This document shows positions 1 through 5,638 of a stretch of 9,373 nucleotides of DNA, piece after piece. The position numbers and the translations under genes are program-made. Every line of letters begins with the position of its first letter. Position 1 is the first letter of the stretch. The notes under the pieces were generated by a model that saw only the letters and a program-made list of their open reading frames with translations, was not told the DNA's origin and ran no database searches. Origin of the DNA: an uncultured Verrucomicrobiota bacterium (GTDB taxonomy: Bacteria > Verrucomicrobiota > Verrucomicrobiia > Limisphaerales > UBA9464). The DNA lies in NCBI GenBank assembly GCA_903864375.1, contig CAIPFS010000232.1, positions 1 to 9,373 of the forward strand. The letters are read 5' to 3'.

Positions 1-502
1 CCTGCTCCCGCCCCTGGTGGTGGCCGATCTGGGCTCGGGCGAAGGGTTGCTGGCCGAACTGCTGGCGCGCCGGTGTCAAAAGGTGATTGCCGTCGATAAT
101 TCGGAAAAAATGGTCGCCTACGGCACCCGGAGGGCCCGGGACAACGGGATCAACAACCTGGAATTCCGGTTGGGGGACCTTCAGGCACCGCCCATTGATG
201 ACCAAAGCGTGGACACCGTGATTCTCAGCCAGGCCCTGCACCATGCAGAGATTCCCGCAGCCGCCGTGGCCGCAGCGGCGCGTCTGCTGAAGCCCGGAGG
301 AAACATCATCATACTTGACCTCGCGCGGCATGGATTCGAGCAGGCTCGGCAGCTTTACGGGGATCGCTGGCTCGGATTCACGGAGGCAGAGCTTCAACGA
401 TGGCTTGAAGCGGCGGGATTGACCGGAATTGAAATCATCCCGGTGGCGCGGGAGGAGCAGCCGCCCCAATTTGAGACCCTGCTCGCAACCGCCACGCGGT
501 GA
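1..502 (+). CDS. SAM-dependent methyltransferase, 3' part (probable ArsR-methyltransferase fusion)
   Basis: The reading frame is open from base 2, so the true start lies upstream; about 166 C-terminal residues are visible. They form most of a class I Rossmann methyltransferase. Motif I is VADLGSGEG near the visible start, the acidic end of strand 2 is AVDNSEKM, and then come a GDLQAPP segment, the strand 4 region TVILSQALHH, and the post-motif LLKPGG. The tail has the WLGFTEAELQRWLEAAGL pattern that I associate with methyltransferases fused behind an ArsR-type winged-helix domain. Such fusions are usually about 300-330 residues, so the missing part would fit a DNA-binding domain; this is inference, because that part is not visible. 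Substrate unknown. UbiE/COQ5-like or other small-molecule methyltransferases are alternatives. It is followed by purC in the same frame after a 63-base gap. Confidence 0.9.
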   Translation, partial: LLPPLVVADLGSGEGLLAELLARRCQKVIAVDNSEKMVAYGTRRARDNGINNLEFRLGDLQAPPIDDQSVDTVILSQALHHAEIPAAAVAAAARLLKPGGNIIILDLARHGFEQARQLYGDRWLGFTEAELQRWLEAAGLTGIEIIPVAREEQPPQFETLLATATR

Positions 503-504
503 AA

Positions 505-511
505 AAGGAGG
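505..511 (+). promoter_or_regulatory. Perfect Shine-Dalgarno-like AAGGAGG with no gene at normal spacing
   Basis: AAGGAGG lies directly after the methyltransferase stop codon but 54 bases before the purC ATG, too far to serve it directly. No ATG, GTG or TTG lies 5-10 bases downstream; the only codon at good spacing is an ATT at 520. It may be a chance purine run or the remnant of another start. No in-frame stop lies between 503 and 566, but no usual start codon lies there either, so purC is not simply longer. Confidence 0.3.
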
Positions 512-565
512 CCGTCGCGATTCCCAATTGGAGCGCGAGCCGGGTTTGGTTACGCTGCCCACCCG

Positions 566-1447
566 ATGGAAACTCCCGTGCTGGACCTTCAACTTCCAGG
601 AATCCGCCACCTCAAATCCGGCAAGGTGCGCGAGCTGTTTGACCTCGGCACATCGTTCCTGCTGGTGGCGACCGACCGCATCTCGGCATTCGACTGCGTG
701 ATGCCCGATGGCATCCCGGGCAAAGGGCGCGTCCTGACGGCGCTTTCGCACTTCTGGTTCGATCGCACGGAACAGTGGCTCCCCAACCATCGAATCTGTC
801 GGCCGGGCGATCCTTTACCGGAAATCCTGACCCCATTCGCAGACGTCCTTCAGGGTCGTTCCATGATCGTTCGCAAAGCCCAGCCACTGCCGATCGAATG
901 TGTGGTCCGGGGCTGGCTCGCGGGTTCCGGTTGGAAGGAATACCGGCAGACCGGACGGGTGTGCGGCATTCGGCTTCCCGATGGACTCCAGGAGGCCTCC
1001 GAGCTGCCGGAACCGATCTTTACCCCGGCAACAAAGGCGGAGTCGGGCCACGACGAAAATATCGCCTTTGAGGAGGCGTGTGCCCTGGTGGGTGAGGAAA
1101 CGGCCCATGCCGTCCGCGATCTCAGCCTGCGGCTTTATCAGACCGCCCGCGATTATGCTCGAACCCGGGGTCTGTTGATTGCCGATACCAAGTTTGAATT
1201 CGGCTGGGCCGATGGGAAATTAATCTTGATCGACGAGGCCCTGACTCCGGACTCCTCGCGCTTCTGGCCGGCGGATGCCTGGAAACCGGGACAATCCACC
1301 CCCAGCTTCGACAAGCAGTACCTGCGGGATTACCTCGAAAGCAGCGGTTGGAACAAGCAACCTCCCGCACCGCGGCTGCCCGACACGGTGATTGAGCAGA
1401 CGAAAATCCGGTACGAGGAAGCACTCCGGTGCCTGACCGTCGGATAA
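566..1447 (+). CDS. purC: Phosphoribosylaminoimidazole-succinocarboxamide synthase (SAICAR synthase)
   Basis: This cytosolic purine biosynthesis enzyme joins CAIR and L-aspartate with ATP to give SAICAR. The 293 residues match the longer SAICAR synthase form of roughly 300 residues seen in yeast Ade1 and many bacteria. Diagnostic blocks appear in order: SGKVRELFD near residue 18, ATDRISAFD near 35, ECVVRGWLAGSGWKEY near 111, FTPATKAESGHDE near 152, LIADTKFEFG near 204 and IDEALTPDSSRFWPAD near 222, which belong to the nucleotide and substrate sites. The chain looks complete. The ATG at 566 puts the first conserved block at the usual distance and is the only normal start after the upstream in-frame stop. 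No Shine-Dalgarno sits next to it. Its last codons overlap the proposed GTG of the downstream transporter, which suggests co-translation. Confidence 0.97.
   Translation: METPVLDLQLPGIRHLKSGKVRELFDLGTSFLLVATDRISAFDCVMPDGIPGKGRVLTALSHFWFDRTEQWLPNHRICRPGDPLPEILTPFADVLQGRSMIVRKAQPLPIECVVRGWLAGSGWKEYRQTGRVCGIRLPDGLQEASELPEPIFTPATKAESGHDENIAFEEACALVGEETAHAVRDLSLRLYQTARDYARTRGLLIADTKFEFGWADGKLILIDEALTPDSSRFWPADAWKPGQSTPSFDKQYLRDYLESSGWNKQPPAPRLPDTVIEQTKIRYEEALRCLTVG
1415..1420 (+). promoter_or_regulatory. Ribosome binding site that decides the transporter start
   Basis: GAGGAA ends 8 bases before the GTG at 1429, inside the 3' end of purC. The competing in-frame GTG at 1504 has no purine-rich stretch before it. 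This favours the longer form of the transporter and coupling to purC translation. Confidence 0.45.
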
Positions 1448-2403
1448 CGGCCTTTACCCGACGCAAACCAGCCTCTCCGGCGCCACCCATAGCGTCTCCT
1501 CGCGTGGAACAATCACGAACACAACGACAAATCCGGATCACGCTGGTCGGACTGGTCATCAACGGGGTCCTGGCGGTCGGTAAACTGGCAGCCGGAATTC
1601 TTGGTCATTCCCACGCCCTGGTGGCGGATGCCATTGAATCGTTCTCCGATCTCTTTTCATCGTTGATTGTCTGGCGTGGGGTTTTGGTGGCTGCCAAACC
1701 CCCGGATGCCGATCACCCCTACGGACATGGCAAGGCGGAGCCGCTGACCTCCGCCCTCATTGCGGGAATGTTGCTGGCGGCCGCAACCGGCATCGCCATC
1801 CACTCCGTGGGCGGGCTCTTCACCCGTCATGACACTCCGGCCCGCTGGACCTTGTTTGTTCTGGTGGCCGTCATCGCCATCAAGGAGGTCTTGTTCCGTT
1901 TGGTGCGCCGGGAGGCGCTCAAGACCGGAAGTCTCGTCGTACGGACCGATGCCTGGCATCATCGCAGCGATGCCATCACCTCCCTGGCGGCGGCGGTGGG
2001 TATCAGCATTTCCCTTCTCGGTGGGCCGCGGTATGCCATGGCCGATGAGATTGCCGCCCTGGTGGCGGCGGGGATCATCGCCTGGAGCGGACGGATGGCC
2101 TTGCGCCCGGCGTTGCAGGAGTTGATGGACACGACTCCCGACCCCGCCGTCATGGACCAGATTCAACGCCTGGAGGAAACGGTCGCCGGAGTGGAGGCGG
2201 TGGGTAAATGCCACGCCCGACGGATGGGGTGGAACCTCACGGTGGATATGCATGTCAGCGTCGATCCCGAAATGCGGGTCCGTGAAGCCCACCAGATTGC
2301 ACATGACGTCGAGGATTTTCTCCGCGAACGCATGCCGGAAATCTCCAGCGTCCTGGTCCACGTCGAACCGGCACCGGCGCCGGGAGCCTTTCCCGCTTCC
2401 TAA
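1429..2403 (+). CDS. Cation diffusion facilitator family metal/proton antiporter
   Basis: An inner-membrane transporter that probably exports a divalent cation (Zn, Fe, Mn or similar) in exchange for protons. From GTG 1429 it has 324 residues. About six membrane segments can be placed near residues 35-58, 62-82, 105-127, 138-156, 180-197 and 203-222, followed by a cytoplasmic C-terminal domain of about 85 residues. Family signatures are ADAIESFSDL in helix 2, DADHPYGHGKAEPL in the helix 2-3 loop, HHRSDA in helix 5 and ELMDTTPD at the start of the C-terminal domain. Aligned by eye with E. coli YiiP, the transport site would be E70, D74, H177 and D181, with Glu replacing the first Asp. The C-terminal domain carries several histidines that could bind metal. 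A start at GTG 1504 would give 299 residues and remove an Arg/Pro-rich leader. Metal specificity cannot be read from the sequence. Confidence 0.95.
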   Translation: MPDRRITAFTRRKPASPAPPIASPRVEQSRTQRQIRITLVGLVINGVLAVGKLAAGILGHSHALVADAIESFSDLFSSLIVWRGVLVAAKPPDADHPYGHGKAEPLTSALIAGMLLAAATGIAIHSVGGLFTRHDTPARWTLFVLVAVIAIKEVLFRLVRREALKTGSLVVRTDAWHHRSDAITSLAAAVGISISLLGGPRYAMADEIAALVAAGIIAWSGRMALRPALQELMDTTPDPAVMDQIQRLEETVAGVEAVGKCHARRMGWNLTVDMHVSVDPEMRVREAHQIAHDVEDFLRERMPEISSVLVHVEPAPAPGAFPAS

Positions 2404-2474
2404 CGGGTGGACGGTGGACGGAAGGGGTCCGACACTTTCGTTAAAACCGTCAATTCACGCGTTTTTCAACAGGA

Positions 2475-2548
2475 TTCACCGACGGTGAACGAGGCGGAAT
2501 CGGGTCCCGATCCCGCCAACATCGGCGGGTTGACCCCCCGCCCGGGTC
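2475..2548 (+). promoter_or_regulatory. Argininosuccinate synthase leader with mutually exclusive hairpins
   Basis: The 227 bases before argG contain a run of inverted repeats. TTCACC/GGTGAA (2475-2489) forms a 6-bp stem. Arms 2493-2503 and 2507-2517 form an 11-position stem with one A-C mismatch. CCCGCC at 2512-2517 can instead pair with GGCGGG at 2524-2529, and that same GGCGGG can pair with CCCGCC at 2537-2542. GACCC at 2532-2536 can also pair with GGGTC at 2544-2548. The 1-2, 2-3 and 3-4 pairings exclude each other, as in an attenuator, but no U-run follows and argG starts more than 80 bases downstream. GC-rich DNA gives such pairings by chance, so function is uncertain. Confidence 0.3.
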
Positions 2549-2630
2549 GCTCCATCTCCATTCCATGGCCGCAAAATCCGATTTTGCCCTTCCCCGGATT
2601 GGCCAGAACCCCATCATCGCCCCCTCGTTT

Positions 2631-3872
2631 ATGAAGATCGTTCTCGCTTACTCCGGCGGGCTGGACACGTCGGTGCTCCTGGCCTGGATCAAGGAAACCT
2701 ATCAGGCCGAAGTCGTGGCCTTCTGCGCCAACATCGGCCAGCAGGAGGAACTCGATGGTCTTGAAGCCAAGGCAAAAAAGACCGGGGCCTCCTCCATCTT
2801 CATCGACGATCTTCAGGCCGAGTTCGCCAGCGACTTCATTTTCCCAATGGTTCAGGCCAGCGCCATTTACGAGGGACAATATTTTCTCGGTACCAGCATC
2901 GCCCGGCCCCTGATTGCCCAGCGCATGATCGAAATCGCCCGACGTGAGGGGGCGGACGCCATCGCCCACGGTGCCACCGGCAAGGGCAACGACCAGGTCC
3001 GATTTGAACTGACCGTCGCCGCCCTGGCGCCTGAGCTCCAGATCATTGCTCCATGGCGTGATGAACGATTTCGCAAACAGTTTCCCGGACGGGCGGAGAT
3101 GATTCGGTATTGCGAAGAACGTTCCATTCCGGTTCAGGCCACCGCCAAGAAGCCGTACTCCATGGACCGGAATCTCCTCCATATCTCCTTTGAAGCGGGA
3201 GTTCTCGAAGACCCGTGGCTGGATGCGTTCGCTCCCGAGAATCGCGGCATGTTCATCCTCTCCGTCTCTCCGGAGGAGGCACCCGATCAGCCCGAATACG
3301 TCACCCTGGATTTTGAAAAGGGGAATTGTATTGCCGTCAACGGAGAGTCCCTGACTCCGCTGGGGGTCTTGCAGCGGTTGAATCAGTTGGGCGGACGGCA
3401 CGGCGTCGGACGCGTGGACCTGGTTGAAAATCGCTTTGTCGGCATGAAAAGCCGCGGAGTGTACGAAACCCCGGGCGGGGCAATCCTCCACTTTGCCCAC
3501 CGCCAGATGGAATCGCTGACCATGGACCGAGAAGTCATGCACCTGCGCGACGGCTTGATCCCGCGCTATGCGGAACTGGTGTACTATGGCTTCTGGTTCG
3601 CCCCGGAACGCCTCGCCCTGCAGGCGCTGGTCACCGAGTCCCAAAAGAACGTGTCGGGAACCATTCGTGTGAAACTGTACAAAGGCGGCATCTACACGGC
3701 CGGACGCAAGTCCCCGCAGAGCTTATACAACCCGCACATCGCCACCATGGAAGCCGACCCGACCAAGGCCTACAATCAGGACGATGCCACCGGTTTTATC
3801 CGCCTCAACGGCCTGCGCCTCCGGGTCAATTCGGCGGTCAACGGTGCCGACAACCTCCGTCACGTCGGCTGA
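2631..3872 (+). CDS. argG: Argininosuccinate synthase
   Basis: This cytosolic enzyme joins citrulline and aspartate with ATP to form argininosuccinate, the penultimate step of arginine synthesis. Starting at ATG 2631 the protein has 413 residues, close to the usual 400 or so. It opens with the ATP-binding P-loop AYSGGLDTS at residues 6-14. Further blocks are TSIARPLIAQRM near 88, AHGATGKGNDQVRFE near 112, APWRD near 140, YSMDRNLLHISFE near 176, and the later GVGRVDLVENRFVGMKSRG and GRKSPQSLYNP segments. An in-frame ATG at 2565 would add 22 residues with no family counterpart, so the MKIVLAYSGG start was preferred; neither start has a clear Shine-Dalgarno. The gene looks intact. The leader has unusual alternative hairpins, and no other arginine gene is next to it. 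Confidence 0.97.
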   Translation: MKIVLAYSGGLDTSVLLAWIKETYQAEVVAFCANIGQQEELDGLEAKAKKTGASSIFIDDLQAEFASDFIFPMVQASAIYEGQYFLGTSIARPLIAQRMIEIARREGADAIAHGATGKGNDQVRFELTVAALAPELQIIAPWRDERFRKQFPGRAEMIRYCEERSIPVQATAKKPYSMDRNLLHISFEAGVLEDPWLDAFAPENRGMFILSVSPEEAPDQPEYVTLDFEKGNCIAVNGESLTPLGVLQRLNQLGGRHGVGRVDLVENRFVGMKSRGVYETPGGAILHFAHRQMESLTMDREVMHLRDGLIPRYAELVYYGFWFAPERLALQALVTESQKNVSGTIRVKLYKGGIYTAGRKSPQSLYNPHIATMEADPTKAYNQDDATGFIRLNGLRLRVNSAVNGADNLRHVG

Positions 3873-4145
3873 GCTTCCCTTTTGGGGGGACCATCCATCG
3901 GTGGGACGCGCTCCTGCAAATCCCCAATCATTGCAGGGGTCATCACCGTTCCCGTTGAGAACACCTCGGTGACTCCCGATGGTTCCGCGCGCCTGCGCCT
4001 GCCGGAGCCACTCTTCGCGTGAATGAAACGGCATTGGACTCGCACGAAGGCACGAAGCCGCGAAGGGAGAATCCGTGAAACGTCGTTTGTACCCTGGTGT
4101 GAAACCCAGCGGCACGATGCGGGAACAGGGAAGGTAACCAACTCT
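3873..4145. other. Non-coding gap between convergent argG and a small minus-strand gene
   Basis: No convincing gene, RNA or terminator is visible in these 273 bases. Open frames on either strand have no family-like composition and are read as shadows. Only weak inverted repeats occur (for example AAAC-GTC-GTTT at 4078-4088 and CTGG...CCAG near 4095-4110), none with a T-tract. The one ordered element is a short tandem repeat, listed separately. Confidence 0.6.
4042..4065 (+). repeat. Three-unit 8-bp tandem repeat (GCACGAAG)
   Basis: Two perfect GCACGAAG units are followed by a diverged CCGCGAAG unit, in non-coding DNA 170 bases after argG. A GAAGG-rich tail follows. Short repeats of this CACGAAG kind recur between genes in planctomycete and verrucomicrobial genomes as I remember them. 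Whether this copy belongs to such a dispersed family cannot be told from one locus. Confidence 0.5.
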
Positions 4146-4421
4146 TTAACCGTTGCGGACTCGTTCCTTTTTTGCCTCGAGTTCCTCTTCGAGCTTCCGC
4201 TTGTCGTGCAGGAATTGCGCGCGCACGGTATCGAGAACGGCTTGATCTCCGGAAGCCCGGGTTTCCGCCAGTTCTCCCTGGAACGCAATCTCGCGTTGGG
4301 CAACGCGCGATTTGTAGAGCGACTCCAGGTCGGCGATCTCGGCCTTTTGGGCTGCGCTCAGAGGGCGCGACGGCTTCCCTGCGCCCAATCGTTCCATCGC
4401 CAATTCGAAAGAGGACTTCAT
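4146..4421 (-). CDS. Small conserved coiled-coil protein of unknown function
   Basis: The 91-residue product starts at the ATG whose first base is 4421; a TTG three codons upstream is a less likely start. It opens MKSSFELAMERL, has a short Gly/Lys/Ser/Pro linker, then SAAQKAEIADLESLYKSR, and continues as a charged amphipathic helix to the end, with a Lys/Glu-rich C-terminus (KRKLEEELEAKKERVRNG). No signal peptide, membrane segment or cysteine motif is present, so it is probably cytoplasmic and helical. I recall very similar short proteins, beginning MKSSYELAMERL and containing LSAEQKKEIAEI-like text, in many Verrucomicrobiota genomes; no function is known to me. It is the only minus-strand gene in the window, convergent with argG and divergent from the exported-protein cluster. 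A plausible promoter lies just upstream. Confidence 0.82.
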   Translation of the reverse strand: MKSSFELAMERLGAGKPSRPLSAAQKAEIADLESLYKSRVAQREIAFQGELAETRASGDQAVLDTVRAQFLHDKRKLEEELEAKKERVRNG

Positions 4422-4452
4422 GGGAAACAAGGGTGCCTGAATTTGAGTCCTA

Positions 4453-4482
4453 ATGATAGAAAGAAGGAGGGCTTGATGTCGA
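4453..4482 (-). promoter_or_regulatory. Sigma-70-like promoter for the small minus-strand gene
   Basis: Read on the minus strand, TCGACA (plus 4477-4482, 5 of 6 matches to TTGACA) is separated by 18 bases from TATCAT (plus 4453-4458, 5 of 6 matches to TATAAT). Transcription would begin near 4446 and give a leader of about 25 bases before the ATG at 4421. This is a by-eye match without score or experimental support. Confidence 0.4.
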
Positions 4483-4535
4483 TATCGTGCGAGCGAGATC
4501 CTTGCGCCAATCCATTGAAGCTGGACGATAAGTGA
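4476..4535 (+). CDS. Possible 19-residue leader or microprotein with perfect Shine-Dalgarno
   Basis: ATG 4476 is preceded by AAGAAGGAGG (4461-4470) at a spacing of 5 bases, the best ribosome binding site in the window. The frame runs 19 codons to a TGA at 4533-4535 and would encode MSISCERDPCANPLKLDDK, with two cysteines five residues apart and no hydrophobic stretch. It lies about 240 bases before the exported-protein cluster, so it could be a leader peptide or microprotein. It also overlaps the minus-strand promoter proposed here, so the purine run may be chance. I recognise no family. Confidence 0.22.
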   Translation: MSISCERDPCANPLKLDDK

Positions 4536-4771
4536 ACGTTATCAAAGGCATTCCGAAATGATACTTTTGTCTCGGGTCGCTTGGACGACTTGTTACATTT
4601 CTGCGACCTGTTTCTTCACTTAAAAAGAAAACTGATTTTTAAAAATTCAATCAAAGTCCCTGAAATCAATGGATTGATGACGTTCAATGACGAAATCAAA
4701 TCGTTTGTCGACGCAGGGCAGTGGTAATCCTTGCGGGTGAATTGCAAATACAATTTGACGGCAGAGGATAG
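4536..4771. other. AT-rich upstream region of the exported-protein cluster
   Basis: No gene is seen in these 236 bases. Base composition drops sharply against the G+C-rich genes on both sides: 4621-4680 has 15 G or C in 60, about 25%. A perfect 12-bp palindrome, ATTTTTAAAAAT, lies at 4635-4646. I found no strong -35/-10 pair for the downstream operon; the best weak candidates are TTGATG at 4674 with TCAAAT at 4696, and an extended -10-like TGTTACATT near 4591. The stretch is a likely promoter/regulatory region by position and composition only. Confidence 0.5.
4763..4767 (+). promoter_or_regulatory. Ribosome binding site of the first cluster gene
   Basis: AGAGG ends 4 bases before ATG 4772. 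The spacing is short but usable, and it supports this ATG as the start even though the encoded N-terminus is long for a signal peptide. The second and third genes of the cluster lack such a site and depend on stop/start overlap. Confidence 0.4.
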
Positions 4772-5638
4772 ATGTTGTCTCTAGCAAAGGTGTTACGTTG
4801 TCCCCATCCCGCTTTGCCTACGCCGTCGTCGGGCAGGTTCCTACGGGGTTGGCATGGAGTTGCGGGCTTTTGGGGGGCGGTGATGGCTCTGGCCGCAATT
4901 AACTGCTTACGGGCAGGTGCGATGCAGGGAGAGAGCGCTCATTACGCCGTGACGACGGAATCGGTGGATTCGGGCGGAGGCGCAGGGACCTTTCAATCGA
5001 TTTCTGCCCCGGTTTACACTCATGACAGCGCGTTGGGGTTGATGGTTGAAGGGCATTCGCGGGTAGGTGCTGCCGCCACAATCCAGGGTGGGTATCTCAG
5101 CCAGCTCAATAATCCACCTGTTCCTGGTGTTTTTGTTCTGTCCCATCGAAAAGGGCAGGGGGCCAAGGCGCTTCTCACCAGTCTTTTGTCGACGGCGGTG
5201 GATCCCGATGGGGACCTTTTTTCGGTGATGGTGGATAAAACGACGGTGCAGGGGGGCGTGGCCGGTCAAACGACCCGGTTTTTGGCCTATCAACCTCCCA
5301 CCGGTTCTTCCGGGGTCGATGTCATTCACTACCGTCTGATCGATGACGCCGGTGACTCTTCCATGGGCTCCGTCGATGTCGTTATTCTACCGCAATCGGA
5401 CTCTGTAACGTCTAATCAGCTCCTCCTGGAATTCCCTCCCAGTGGCGGAGCCCACCTTGTTTTCGTGGGAGCGTTGAATCAAACCTATCAGGTCCAGGTC
5501 GCAGAAAGCCTGGTGCCTCCGGTCCAATGGACGGGGTTGGTGACGACTCCGTCAGCCGTTCAGCCGGGCTTTTTCGAGGCCGTCGATGCTTTGGGCGGCC
5601 ACGGAAGCCAGCGATTTTATCGAACCATCAGCCTGTGA
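4772..5638 (+). CDS. Exported cadherin/Ig-like domain protein with verrucomicrobial RFYR C-terminal module
   Basis: The 288-residue predicted secreted protein has three parts after its signal. The N-terminus is long, with arginines at 22-25, a hydrophobic core at about 31-49 and a likely cleavage after AGA at residue 50. Residues 57-112 (YAVTTESVDSGGG ... IQGGYLSQL) resemble short modules I associate with verrucomicrobial surface proteins. Residues 113-206 form an Ig/cadherin-like fold with the DPDGD turn at 144-148, YQPPTGSSGVD at 173-183 and YRLIDDAG at 187-194. Residues 216-288 form a module with NQTYQVQVAESL, QWTGL and the terminal RFYR typical of that phylum. No catalytic motif, PEP-CTERM or other sorting tail is visible. 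It probably acts at the cell surface or outside in binding or structure. Its TGA is embedded in the GTGA start of the next gene. Confidence 0.82.
   Translation: MLSLAKVLRCPHPALPTPSSGRFLRGWHGVAGFWGAVMALAAINCLRAGAMQGESAHYAVTTESVDSGGGAGTFQSISAPVYTHDSALGLMVEGHSRVGAAATIQGGYLSQLNNPPVPGVFVLSHRKGQGAKALLTSLLSTAVDPDGDLFSVMVDKTTVQGGVAGQTTRFLAYQPPTGSSGVDVIHYRLIDDAGDSSMGSVDVVILPQSDSVTSNQLLLEFPPSGGAHLVFVGALNQTYQVQVAESLVPPVQWTGLVTTPSAVQPGFFEAVDALGGHGSQRFYRTISL

Noticed and set aside
1657..2361. 234-codon minus-strand frame opposite the cation transporter
   Set aside because: It is His/Gly/Arg-rich with no family likeness and mirrors the transporter codons.
2565..2630. 22-residue N-terminal extension of argininosuccinate synthase from ATG 2565
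   Set aside because: The family begins directly with the MKIVLAYSGG strand and P-loop, and no Shine-Dalgarno supports the upstream ATG.
2466..3644. 392-codon open frame on the minus strand, antisense to argG
   Set aside because: It lies wholly opposite a clear argG and its translation has no domain-like pattern. Long antisense frames are expected from GC-rich codon use.
3873..4020. Rho-independent terminator after argG
   Set aside because: Only weak short stems are present and no T-tract follows them.
4023..4535. 170-codon plus-strand frame across the small minus-strand gene
   Set aside because: The minus-strand product has a recognisable family start and coiled-coil composition. The plus frame is its shadow, except that the last 19 codons have their own good ribosome binding site and are listed separately.
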